From the NCBI GenBank assembly GCA_020086605.1, contig JACBWW010000069.1, forward strand, positions 39,720 to 103,719: a stretch of DNA of 64,000 nucleotides, written 5' to 3'. The stretch comes from Lanius collurio. Its lineage: Eukaryota; Chordata; Aves; Passeriformes; Laniidae. The notes under the pieces were generated by a model, which saw nothing but the letters and a program-made list of their open reading frames with translations, was not told the DNA's origin and searched no databases. A program made the position numbers and the translations under genes. Of the stretch, positions 50,101 to 59,799 are shown piece after piece (positions within the stretch are counted from its first letter, which is position 1; each line of letters begins with the position of its first letter).

Positions 50101-53100
50101 GAAAAATCACTCAAAATACAACCCCCAAATCCCTTTTTCTCACACTGAGAGCATTCCCACCTGTGGTTTCTCCTGGCTTTTGGCTGAGCAGCTGCTTCTG
50201 GGAGCCAGGCTTAGGCAGCCCTTCGAAGCTTTTGAGGGGCCAGGAGCTGGAGAGGCTCATGGGATCCTCCTGGGACTTCCTGGGGGAGGCAGCTGGGGAG
50301 GAGAGGTGCTTGGGGCTGCTCCTGGGGGATGACAGAGGGAAGGAGGGCAGGATGAAGGTGCCCTGGCTGGCACTGGGACCTTGGAAGGACACGGTGGGCT
50401 CTGCCTGAGGGCAAAAACTTCTCTGGGTCTTGCTGGAAAAATTGAGGCTGGAACAAACTGAAAAAAGGAAAAGAAAACAGGACTTGTGGTAACTGGCTTT
50501 TGTAATAATGATTTATAATAAAATAATGCACCATAAGAATGATTTCCAGGGAAATAATGCACCATAAAAATAATTTCCAATGAAGTAATACATCCTATGA
50601 ATAATTTCCCATGAAATAAAGCACCATTAGGCAGTCAAAGCCTGAAGGCTTTGCCCAAGCAAGCAGACAAACCAAACAACCTCATTCTGCAAATTGCATT
50701 CCCCCTCCAAATGTGAGCTTAAGCCTAAAAACTATCTCTCTGGCATGTTTTGGAGAACCCTATTTCAAACAAAAGAGTAGATGAAACACTGCTCTGATTC
50801 TCCCACAGCAGCCCCTTTGCTCGAACACCTCGACACAACCAGATATCAAAGCTGTAAATTAACAATCACAAATTAAATTACACAGGAGGAGCCATCTGGA
50901 GAGGGACTGAGAAACCTTCCAGTAAGAGTTTTCATTTCTTAGGGAAGCAAAGGAACAAAGAGACAACTCCAAAGTGCCATGCCCTGCCTTAGGCCACTGG
51001 CAGAAGCCACATACCTTTGTCCTGCTGACAGTTATTTAATCCCAAAAGCTGTAAATCCGTGTCCACACTGCCACTCTTCCCACGTGCCTGTGGGTATCCA
51101 AGTGTCCCACATTTCCCTGAAATCTGGGGCTGATGAGAGCCCACAGCACCTTCCAAAGAGAACACAAAGAACTACATCAATACTTCCACGTGGTGTCCAC
51201 CAGAGAATATCCACTGATACTTCATGGGGAAAACAGACTCTGTGTGGCTCTGAGTGTGAAACCCAAATACACTCTGAGGACTCAATCCAGAGTCTCTAAG
51301 CAACCTCACAGAGCAGCTCTGAGGGAAAAAGGGAAAAGGACTGGCTGCTCTTCCAGGGCACTGCTCCAGCTGGGAATTGCAGGGGGGCAAAAGAACCCCC
51401 TGGAACAATGCCCTCTTTGAGTTTGTGACAATGAAGGGGAGCAAACACCTTAAAACCCAAGCCACGGCGAGCGAGCGAACTGGGCAAGGCCAGGATTCCT
51501 CAAAGGGGACAAGGACAGAACCCAGGGCCACGGGGACACAATCACTCAGGTCTGGTCTTGCCCAGGCTTTTCAGACCCTTGTGGCTACTCAAGCACTACA
51601 ATCTGTTTTGCCTCAGCAGCCCCAGCACACCCCTGTGCCCCCACTCACCAGCACCACGGGCAGAAGGCTCCGAGTTGAGCTCCACACTGGGCTGCAATAA
51701 AGTCCTGGAAGCTCTTTTCCTGCTGGAAAATAACTCTTCACTGGCTGGGATTCCTTGGGAGGGCTGCAGCTTCAGGGAGTGAAGGAAATCATTGGATGCA
51801 AAGAACTGCAGGGAAAAGCAAAATAAACTGTGTGTGAAATGTGCTCTGGGCAAACAGCACAATTCCAAACATTTTGGTACAAGTTTTGCTTTCCCAGCTA
51901 CCCAATTTTCAAATACTTTAAGCATTAGAAAGCATTTTAGCTGTTTTCCAGGTCTTACTAAAATACAGGTTAAAACTATTCACACTGAAGGGGGAAAAAA
52001 AGCCAAACAAAATTAACTGGTTGAGAATTGCACTATTTTAAAAGTTAAATTTTAAAAATTAAACATTGACCTTTTGAATTATGTGCTTTAGAAGGGGAAG
52101 AGTAAACAGACAATAGAATCCCCAAATCCCAGAATGGAACAGTTTCTTGCAAACCACACACTCCAGAGTCATTCTAAAAGCTGTACCTGGCAACATCAGC
52201 AGCTTTTACTGAGAACTGGGTACAGGTAGAGAGAAAATAACAATAATACCAGTATTTAGCAAAGAAAAGGTCATGCTTAAAATAAATTTCTGATTTAATT
52301 AGTAAAATCAGTGTTTTAAATCATTCCCAGGCTGTATTTACTCTGCTCTCCCCTTTCACAGAGAAGGCTGCACACAGAAGAGTCTGAGCAGAAATGGAAA
52401 TATTTATTTATTCAGTAGTGGGAAGAGCAGCACCAGGTTCAGCCTCAAGTCTCTTTTATTCAACATCCTGGTGTTCCAAATTTGGTGTTTATCCAAATTA
52501 CCCTGGTGAATGGGCGAATCTTTAGCCTAACATATCCACAACACGTTTGTAAATACACGTATCTTTTAATTTCACTGAATTTCTCAGTTCACCACCAAGA
52601 TGGATTCTCAGACTGGGAAAACTCCTGGAACATGGAACTGCAGCTTTCCATGAGCCTATAATTCCATTATCCCCTAAATCCAGCCTGGCCCACACAACCC
52701 AGGCCGTGTTGGACAGGGAGAGACCCCTGGGATAGCTCCCAGGTGTCCCAAACCTGCCCTGCTCCAGGAGAAACCTCAGGGTGATTTAACAGATTGTCTG
52801 CCAGGTTCAGGGACGCACAAACAGCAGCCAGAGGCTCTGGTTTAACATCTTTGAGGGGTTAATTAATATTGCAATGGGGTTTCACAAAATGAAGCACAGA
52901 ACTGAAAGCTTGGGATGAGAACCATGACAATGAGCACAAACTAATTGCTCTTAAATCCTTTTTACTGCGTCACAGAGGAGCTGAAAAATAGAACTGGTTG
53001 TGGAATACAGAGAAAAACCTCAGAGTTCCAACAAAACCTCCAGGTCCTTTCCAAGTCAAGACGAGACACCAGATACACATCCAAGCCAAGAGAAATTCCA

Positions 53101-56100
53101 TCTCCATATCCTACCAACAAGACTCCTCTTGGAAAAATAAACTTCCCAATTCAAACTTTTAAATTACATATTCCCAGTTCTTCTCTGACTGTTCCTCTTA
53201 AAAATGGAAACTTTCACTCACACGTGGTTACCTGTGGCAGGAAATAAAGAAGGGAAGCAGCAACTTCCCTGGTTTTCCATTAAATGCTTTAAAAAGCTAT
53301 TCTCAGAGGGAGCTGAGCTCCAAGGCCCACAGCCACCTGGACATCAGCTCCTGGAGGAAACACTTCCCTGGGCCTGGGAGGGGTTTTGTGCTTAACAAAT
53401 TGGCCAAAATGTTGGGTTTGCTTACAAAACCACGCTCGGATTTACTGCCAGCATGTCCCAGGCCCCAACAGGATTGATGTCCCAGCCTCCAGCCTGAAGC
53501 ATCCTAAGCAAAGCCACCAAAATGCCCAAAAGTCGAAAACTTGACATCAAAATTCCCTGACAGGCAGAGCTAAAGGTTTTCAATCACCCTGCAGGGATCA
53601 GGCTCTCCCAGAAGGGATTTTTGGACAAGTGGTTAAAGCACACATGGAAAAGCTTTGGGAGCCTCCATCCAAACCGGGCTCCAAGGGACACAGGAGGCAA
53701 AAAACAGCAGGAAAATGAAGTGGTTTATTCCAGGTAATTACAAGCAGGGATAAAAGAGGTGAGACCTTGGCACTCCTGCCCCTGTGATCAGCAAACACTT
53801 TCCATCCACAGATCTTCCAGTCCATATTGAAATATTCCTTGTACAAATCACCACAGCCTGGTTTTGGCTGGGATTGAGGGAATTTTCTGCTTAGGAGCTG
53901 GGGCAGGATAAACTTTCCTCCCATTTTTCCTGACAGATAAAGCAACATGTGCAGAAGGAGTAAATTCCAACACTGCCATGACTGTACAGCTTCACTCAGC
54001 TGTTCCCATCACAGCTCCAGGAGTGAAAACTCTGCTTCCTTGCACACAAATTACAATTACAGCATTGCAAATTCACTAAACACAGGCTTGAGGGTGGTGG
54101 GAAATAAAGCAAACTCAAAGCTGCCTGATGCTTCCCTGAAGCAGATGACAGATCCCAGCAGAGGGATTTCTCAAAAGAAAGTGATTTCCTTTAAATTCCA
54201 CAAATGCTGGAAAATACCTGAATCCATCCACCAAAGGAATTGTTAACTTGGTTATCAAAGCACAGCCTGTGAGAGTGACTCATCATGGAATGGCTTGGGT
54301 GGGAAGGGATCTCAGAGCCCACCCAGTGCCACCCCTGCCATGGGTAGGGACAGCTCCCACTGTGCCAGGCTGCTCCCAGCCCCAGTGTCCAGCCTGGCCT
54401 GGAATCACAGGCAAACATTCCCTCCTGCATCCCTCCCCTGTGCAGCCGTGCCACTGGATGACACTAAAGGTGCTCCTAATCCAACAGCAGCAGCAACAAG
54501 CTGCTCCCAGGGAAGAGACCAACACCATGCAAAGACAACAACATCTCCCTAAAATCCTCTCCCAGCTCCAGAAAAACCAAGGCTCAAGACCCAGAGGGAC
54601 ACTTCAGCTCCCAAGGAAGGGACATCTTTATCTCCCACAGACTGGACACCCTCTGTGTCCCTCTAATCCTCGGAAAACAAAGAGGTCTTGTTCCATAAAT
54701 CTGATTTCTCAGGTAATTTGAACACTCAGAGGCCTCCACAAAACCCAGCTATCAAGTTCTCCAGTTATCAGATCAATATGGAAACGAGAAGAGTTCCCAA
54801 CACCGAAGTTAGGGGAGATCCCAGAGTTCACATGAACTTTGTGACAGGGCTTAAATGTCTAGTGAAATGTTCCAATGCTCTTGTTTCCCCCAAAAGGAAC
54901 CTTTGGGCACCAAAAGGTATCTCCAGCAGCAGGGCCTGCAGGGTCTGTGTGTCCCCAGGTAACTCTTACCCTGCAGTACCCAACATTCAAACCTGCCCTT
55001 GGACACCTGAACACCTCCAGGGATGAAGAATCCACAGCTCTCCAGAGGAGCCAGACAAACCCCTGAAGTCGATGTGCCTTATCTACCTTTTATTTTTAGT
55101 ACACATTAACCTACACATGTTTTACTCACATCTTATCTGATCAGGAAAGTCTAGACACAGCCTTGGACAATCACTGTGTAACATGACCCTAAAAATATTG
55201 GCAGGGAAACAGCTTTAAACATTAAGCTACTTTCATGCATCCTTTCAGCCACAGAATGACTCCAAAAGTTAATTTTTAAGCAAATTCATTTCAAAGGAAT
55301 GTCTGAATTAATAATTAATATATGACATGTACAGAAACAAGTGAACAACCAGAGATTTACACATGATAAATGCATTTTTCTGACTGAAGGAGTTAAGGGC
55401 AGATCCAGGGCTAACTTCCCACACACCCTGACTTGTGTGCCCCAGGGACAAGAGCCTGACTTACACAGCTCCTGGAGTGTCTTCAGCACAGGGAACACCA
55501 GCCAGGTTTATGTCCCAGTGTGCCAGGAGTGAAAACACAGTTCACCTACTTGCTTCCAAGGCAGAATCATGGAAGGTTCTGAGCTGGGAAGGGACCCACA
55601 GGGATCATCCCAGCTCCTGGCCCTGCCCAGACCCCCCAACACCCCCACCCTGGGCACCCCTGGCAGCGCTGTCCCATCGCTCCTGGAGCTCTGGCAGCCT
55701 CGGGGCCGTGCCCATTCCCTGGGGAGCCTGGGCAGTGCCAGCACCCTTTTGGGAAGAACCTTTCCCTGATCTCCAGCCTGAGCCTGGCACAGCTTCAGCC
55801 GCTTCCTCAGGTCCCTCTGGTCACCAGCATCACCGGACAAACTGTCCCCTGCCCAAGAGAGCTTCGGTCAGATGTGATGGGACAAAGGATCAGGATGTGA
55901 AGGAGCAGCAAAGGTGTCAGCTACAGCAATCAGGTAAATATTCCACTATTAAACCACCCCAAGTTTTTAAGTTTCCTTTGCAGTAATTGGGGTCTGGCCA
56001 ACAGGACTCCAATTCAACCTGTGCCAAATCAGGTTCCCACTGCCAGAGGGCAGGGATGGATGGGCTATTGGGAATTGGGAATTCCTGGCTGGGAGGGCAG

Positions 56101-59100
56101 TGAGGCCCTGGCACAGGGTGCCCAGAGCAGCTGTGGCTGCCCCTGGATCCCTGGCAGTGCCCAAGGCCAGGCTGGACATTGGGGCTGGGAGCAGCCTGGG
56201 ACAGGGGGAGGTGTCCCTGCCATGGCAGGGGTGGCACGGGGTGGGACTTAAGGTCTTTCCAACCCAAACCATTCTGGGAATTGATGATTTTCCCACCTCT
56301 AAATGCACTTTACACACCAATCAAACAGAACCCATAAGCTAATTGCTTTCTCTCCCTCCCTGAAGGGCTGGAAACTCCTCCTACTTTACAGGGATAAACA
56401 CAACCACATGTACAAAAGGCTCATTCCTTTCCAGAGCCACTCCCTGTCTTCCCTGGAGAGGGGCTGTTCCAGGCAGGCAATGTTCCCTCTTCCCAAGCCC
56501 CAGCCAGGTGTTGGTGCCTGTACTAACTTGCTTTTTATTCACAGCTACAGAAAAACCCTACCAGCAGCACAGGCCTCAGCCCAACCTGCCAGGAGAACAC
56601 TGGCAAATAACTGGGTTTTTTACAAGCTGTATTAGTTAATACCAAAAAACTGGCCCAAAAAGGAAACACTTCTCGCTCCAGAGGTGTTTCCTACACATCT
56701 TGTTGTCCAGACTCTGTCTGTAGATATCCAAAGGGAACTTAATGCCTGATCCATCAGCTCATGAAGACACAGATGTCTTTAGGAGCCTCAGGAAAGGTAA
56801 CACAGGCACCAAGGAAAGGGATGAGCACGTCAGCATTCCAAGTCTAGGCATAAACTTCAAGGTTTGACAGTGTAAAAAGATTCACTGAGTTTATTTTGTT
56901 AAGAGCCTGCCCCACAGCCAGGCTGCAGAGGAGCACTCACTGTCCATGACCTCATCCAGCACAGCAACAAGTTACCAAGCAACTGAAAATTAAAATCTGG
57001 GTACGTAAATGTGGCACTGAGGAATCTCCTCTGCACAGCCTCTGATTTCCTGAGGAGCTCTCTTTGCTTCAGCTCCCTCACTGGAGATCAAGTTACTACA
57101 AATCAAATGTGTCCACTTTAAAAAAAAAACCCAAAACACAACAGAAAAACCACTACACACAGATACACCTCCATGTGTGGTATCCAAAACACGCCACAGA
57201 ACCACTGGCAAAGGAAAAACGACCTGGATAATTTTCCAGAGGTTCCTCCCCTTTCCAGCTGCCGACGTGGTCAGCAGGTGATTACACCCAAACTCAACCA
57301 GAATCGTTATTCCAGCCTGACCTTCATTTTTCCTGGTCACATCAGCCCAAGGAGCAAGAGCCACACAGGCATTTGGCAGTGCCCAGGTTTATTCCAGAGA
57401 GCCCTGACTCAGCTACACCCCAGAGCTCTGCCTTCAGAGCCTGAGCTGAAGGAATTGCTCAGTTTTCTTCCAAACAGGAAAGTCTCTGCAGTCAGTCAGT
57501 CCCATGCTCTCACACACAAACATACAAATAAAGGATGCTTTCCCCACTTCTGTGCTCAGAGGTTCATCTGTCATCGCTGACATGTCAGAGTCATGTCACT
57601 ACTGTCAGACCCGAGCAGTGTCTCAGGGAGTCCAACAAACCCCCCAAAAATAGATATATATTTTTTGTAAGTGATAAATAGTCTGGCAAGCTGTTTGGTT
57701 GAATCTGACATAAGGAATTCCCAAATTTACCTTCCCAGAGTGATTTGACTGTACAGATCCATGAAACAGCAGCCATACTTCCAAATATCTCTCACATAAC
57801 AAGCCTCTGACAGTTTTCCATCATCCCTTTAGATATCCTTTATCCTTAAGGATAAAGGCACCCAGGGAGTTACATACCTGCTCCACACCCTTCGTGACAG
57901 CTATCCTGGCCCCCGAGCCACCTTCCCTGTCCGCCGCCAGCTCGTTCTCCCAGGGCAGCTTGTTTTTGCCTCTGCCGGCACTCAGGACTCTCCTGGGGCT
58001 CAGTCCCCGCTCGGCACACGCGGGGCCGTGCAGCGCACCCTGCCCGGCGGGGTGGCCGCAGTGGCTGTGCGCGCTCCGGCTCCTGCTGCCCATCAGCAGC
58101 CACTCGGTGTCGGCTCCGGGCGGGTGGCACGGCCCGCGGCAGTGGCCGGAGGAGGACAAGGGCACGCCGTACTCCACGAGTCCCTGCTCGCCCAGCCTGG
58201 GCAGCGCCTTCCTAGCCAGCCGGGCTTGCACGGCGTGCACGACCCCCGCACCGCCGGGCCGCAGCTCCACGGCGTCCAGGGCGCGGAGCAGCGCTCCGGT
58301 GTTGCCGGGGCCCAGCGCCGAGGCCAGCGCGGCGAACGCCTCCATGGCAGCGTGCCGGACCCGGCGCTTCGCGTCCAGCAGCGCCGGCGCCAGCGCGGCC
58401 GCCAGCTGGGGCAGGTCCAGCTCGGCGGCGGGGAAGGCGAGCAGCGCGGCGATGCAGGCGTTGAGCAGCTCCTCGCGGAGCCGGGCGCTGCGGTGCCGCA
58501 GCAGCCGCTCCTGCAGCAGCAGGCGCAGCACGGGCCGCGGGCCGGCCGCCGCCATCAGCCGCAGCAGCAGCCGGACGCTGTCCCGCCGCATCGCCGGCTG
58601 CGCGTCCCCGAGCGCCCGGGCGGCCGCGTACACCAGCGGGGCCAGCACGGCGGGGACGCGGCGGCCGAGGCGCAGCGCCAGCAGCCGGGTCACCTCCAGC
58701 GCGCCCCGAGCCACCGCGAAGTTGGGGTCGCGCAGCAGCGTGTCCAGCAGCGCGATCAGCCCCAGCAGGGCGGCGGCGGGCGCGGCGCCCAGCGCGGAGG
58801 GGCTGGAGCCCTCCACCGCCCGCCGCAGCTGCTCCACGGCCTGGGCACGGCCCCGGTAGTCCTGCCGGTCCAGCAGCCGCGCACGGAGCTCCGGCGGCAC
58901 CAGCGACAGCTCCGGCCGCTCCGGGGGAGCCGCGTCCTCCTGCGGGTCGGGGGGCTCCGTGCCCGGACCGTCCTGAGCGGGGCTGAGGGGCTCCGTGTCT
59001 TCTTGCGGGCCGGGAGCTTCCGTGCCCTGACCGTTGTGAGCGGGGCCGGGGGACTCCGTGCCCGCACCGTTGTGAATGGGGCCGGGGGCATCCGTGCCCG

Positions 59101-59263
59101 AACCGTTCAAAGCGGGACCGGGGGGCTCCGTGCCCGGACCCTTCTGCGGGGCGCTGGAGCCGGAGGGCTCCGTGCCGTCCTCACCCTCCTGCGCGGAACC
59201 ACCGCGCTCACAGGCCCGGCCGCGGCCCCGCGGTGCGGCGGGTCCAGGCGGCGGCTCCGCCAT
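32164..59263 (-). CDS. TOGARAM1: TOGARAM1 (crescerin, ciliary TOG-array protein), two exon sets missing
   Basis: Seventeen visible coding exons, read leftward: 59263-57878, 51805-51649, 50457-50161, 48980-48760, 47817-47585, 45615-45515, 44872-44792, 44533-44394, 43593-43407, 42367-42220, (missing), 41842-41607, 38857-38699, 37929-37803, 37659-37541, 34059-33870, 32759-32540 and 32250-32164, about 1363 codons. TOGARAM1 regulates axonemal microtubules through tubulin-binding TOG arrays. Exon 1 has a Pro/Gly repeat (~residues 30-105) and one HEAT-type TOG domain starting LVPPELRARLLDRQDY. Exons 2-9 encode the Ser/Pro-rich linker (LRSLRNSAAKKRAKLS, DVVVVGKG). Exons 10-17 encode the C-terminal TOG3 and TOG4 domains (SGVSRAAVVCLGDLF, RLLPAIARFAQDSSQ, NMLIPAIVDNNLNSKNPGIYA). 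Phase fails between 42220 and 41842 (2 to 0), so one exon is missing there. The final ~88 codons are absent at the 31721 gap. The TOG1 domain I expect at the N terminus is not found. The start ATG at 59263 is the first that gives a protein-like frame; upstream frames are GC-rich noise. Confidence 0.93.
32880..32950 (+). repeat. Short CR1 3' end
   Basis: In TOGARAM1 intron 15: gtctgtaaggtcccttccaa through cctctgggattctggga. Confidence 0.7.
33505..33670 (-). repeat. CR1 3' tail fragment
   Basis: In TOGARAM1 intron 15, between coding exons 15 and 16. Contains ggaatcacagactggtttgg and tccaagctggccttggacac. Confidence 0.75.
34767..34940 (-). repeat. CR1 3' tail fragment next to the ERV-L element
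   Basis: Ends in gggcctgcccaccctcacag about ten bases before the ERV-L LTR start at 34952, a nested or adjacent insertion. Confidence 0.75.
34952..36870 (+). mobile_element. Degraded ERV-L-type endogenous retrovirus in TOGARAM1 intron
   Basis: A ~1.9-kb element lies antisense to TOGARAM1, between exons 14 and 15. A block beginning tgtcctggggtgatcc at 34952 is repeated in diverged form at 36827 (tgtcctggggtaatcc). The match runs about 43 bases and is the start of the two LTRs, the 3' LTR being truncated. The interior (about 35870-36420) reads in the plus direction as fragments of ERV-L pol, from the RNase H/integrase boundary. Landmarks are a degenerate EEHHKNKQLDQAARV segment near 36140 and, near 36370-36400, AAIKQ then VKPLW. 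The frame is interrupted by several stops, for example a tga just before AAIKQ, and by frame changes, so nothing here can be expressed as a working protein. Gag and most of pol are absent. The assignment is by remembered ERV-L pol motifs. Confidence 0.75.
37118..37300 (+). repeat. CR1 3' tail fragment
   Basis: In TOGARAM1 intron 14, forward copy with an intact end (ttccaacccaaaccattcca, cgattctgcgattcc). Confidence 0.8.
38010..38358 (+). repeat. CR1 tail of the 'catggaaagggtgctcaggc' subfamily
   Basis: In TOGARAM1 intron 12. About 350 bases, strongly similar to 63553 and, inverted, to 15098. Ends in gtgattccatgattcta. Confidence 0.8.
38938..39035 (-). repeat. CR1 3' tail fragment
   Basis: About 80 bases from TOGARAM1 exon 12. 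Ends cactacaattattcttcttg, almost the same breakpoint flank as the copy at 39688. Confidence 0.75.
39688..39795 (-). repeat. CR1 3' tail fragment
   Basis: Ends ccactggaattattcttgtt. The shared flank with 38938 suggests a local segmental duplication or a shared subfamily sequence. Confidence 0.7.
40535..40690 (-). repeat. CR1 3' tail fragment
   Basis: In TOGARAM1 intron 11: cctggtttgggttgggaggg through cacttccagggatggggcat. Confidence 0.75.
41946..41946. other. Single ambiguous base marking a probable hidden assembly join
   Basis: This is the only isolated n in the window. It lies in the 377-base interval where one TOGARAM1 exon is absent and the codon phase breaks. Confidence 0.7.
42478..42615 (-). 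repeat. CR1 3' tail fragment
   Basis: About 110 bases upstream of TOGARAM1 exon 10. Contains accgtggtttgggtggga and gccagccctgccatggcagg. Confidence 0.8.
44551..44605 (-). repeat. Very short CR1 3' end
   Basis: Only about 55 bases (gtcacagactggcctgggat, gaagggacattaaacct), 20 bases from TOGARAM1 exon 8. Confidence 0.6.
46785..46872 (+). repeat. CR1 3' end
   Basis: Forward copy: ctgctcatggcaggggttgg through cccaaaccactctgggattc. Confidence 0.75.
48186..48415 (-). repeat. CR1 3' tail fragment
   Basis: In TOGARAM1 intron 4. About 230 bases including gccaggagttccctcccaat. Confidence 0.8.
48608..48722 (-). repeat. CR1 3' tail fragment
   Basis: Only 38 bases from the TOGARAM1 exon 4 donor; two same-orientation CR1 tails lie within 600 bases. 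Confidence 0.75.
49183..49240 (-). repeat. Short degraded CR1 end
   Basis: tagaatcaaaatatcctcag, then ctggaaggggcccacaag. Confidence 0.5.
49660..49732 (+). repeat. CR1 3' end
   Basis: gggttggaactgggtgagtt through cattctgggattccatgatt. Confidence 0.75.
49980..50028. repeat. (ATCA)n microsatellite
   Basis: About twelve imperfect atca/gtca tetranucleotides in TOGARAM1 intron 3. Confidence 0.9.
50521..50630. repeat. 31-bp minisatellite in TOGARAM1 intron 2
   Basis: Three and a half copies with an exact 31-base period, starting aaataatgcaccataa, each carrying a variant of the core aataatttccc. It begins about 60 bases from exon 3. Confidence 0.9.
54283..54400 (-). repeat. CR1 3' tail fragment
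   Basis: In TOGARAM1 intron 1: catggaatggcttgggtggg through cagccccagtgtccagcctg. Confidence 0.8.
54975..55045 (-). repeat. Short CR1 fragment
   Basis: ttcaaacctgcccttggaca, then cacctccagggatgaag. Confidence 0.45.
55565..55800 (-). repeat. CR1-like tail, 'cccgaggctgccagagctcc' subfamily
   Basis: Fourth copy of this family in the window, inverted relative to 4338 and 13393. Confidence 0.8.
56092..56292 (+). repeat. CR1 3' tail fragment
   Basis: Forward copy 300 bases from the inverted copy at 55565; ends ccattctgggaattgatgat. Confidence 0.8.
58920..59170 (-). repeat. TOGARAM1: In-frame 36-bp (12-residue) repeat in TOGARAM1 exon 1
   Basis: The protein reads as successive variants of NGxGTxxPGPxx (for example NGSGTDAPGPIH, NGAGTESPGPAH, NGQGTEAPGPQE), about five to six degenerate units. 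All indels keep the frame. The block precedes the single TOG domain of exon 1. Confidence 0.85.
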
Positions 59264-59711
59264 GGCCCGAGGCCGCGGCCATGGGCCGCCCTCAGGCCCC
59301 GCCCAGCAACGCCGCCGTCGCCAGGGGGCGCCGCGTGCCGCGCCGGCGCGGCGCCGACCATGCCTCGGCGAACAGGGGGGACGCGGTGCCACCCCGCCTT
59401 CTCCAGCGGCGAGCAGGCTGGGCGGGGTGGGGCGCGGATACGGTGGCGGAGAAGGGGAGAGCGGCGTTGCGCGAGCCGCGGGGATGAAGCTGAAGCAAAA
59501 CCGCCGGGGAAGCGAAACCACGGTGTCCCCCCCGCGCGGTGCGCTCTGTGGTAGCGCCCGGGCACCAGCGGGTGTGGGTGTGTGCGGCGGCACGGTCGTT
59601 GATTGGTGAGGCCCGAGGGGCGGGGCAGCCGGAAGTGACGTGCGGGCGGTGTCGGAGCGGCGGAACGAGGCGGCGGCGCGGCCGGGCCGGGCCTGGGGCA
59701 CCCCGGCACAG
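59264..59711. promoter_or_regulatory. Divergent TOGARAM1/KLHL28 promoter in a CpG island
   Basis: A GC-rich block between the TOGARAM1 start and a likely KLHL28 5' UTR donor (cacag/gtggga at 59711/59712). At its centre are attgg (59602-59606, inverted CCAAT), a GC box (59615-59626), and a composite ETS-CRE element ccggaagtgacgtgc (59629-59643). No TATA box. Confidence 0.75.
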
Positions 59712-59720
59712 GTGGGAGCG

Positions 59721-59799
59721 GGGACAGAGCGGGCACCGCCGGGACACAGCGGGCACCGCCGGGACACAGCGGGCACCGCCGGGACACAGCGGCACCGCC
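59721..59799. repeat. 20-bp GC-rich tandem repeat beside the KLHL28 5' UTR donor
   Basis: Four copies of gggacacagcgggcaccgcc; the first has one substitution and the last lacks one base. Begins ten bases after the proposed donor. Confidence 0.95.

Noticed and set aside
57878..59263. Identity as TOGARAM2 rather than TOGARAM1
   Set aside because: Gene order (PRPF39 and KLHL28 as neighbours) and the linker motif LRSLRNSAAKKRAKLS fit TOGARAM1.
58028..59554. 508-codon plus-strand open frame, Gln/Arg/Gly-rich
   Set aside because: Antisense of TOGARAM1 exon 1 in a GC-rich island; low complexity and no splice or start context.
59264..59776. Upstream in-frame extension of TOGARAM1 to an earlier ATG
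   Set aside because: The added residues are Pro/Arg-rich with no TOG similarity and cover the NF-Y/Sp1/ETS-CRE promoter.
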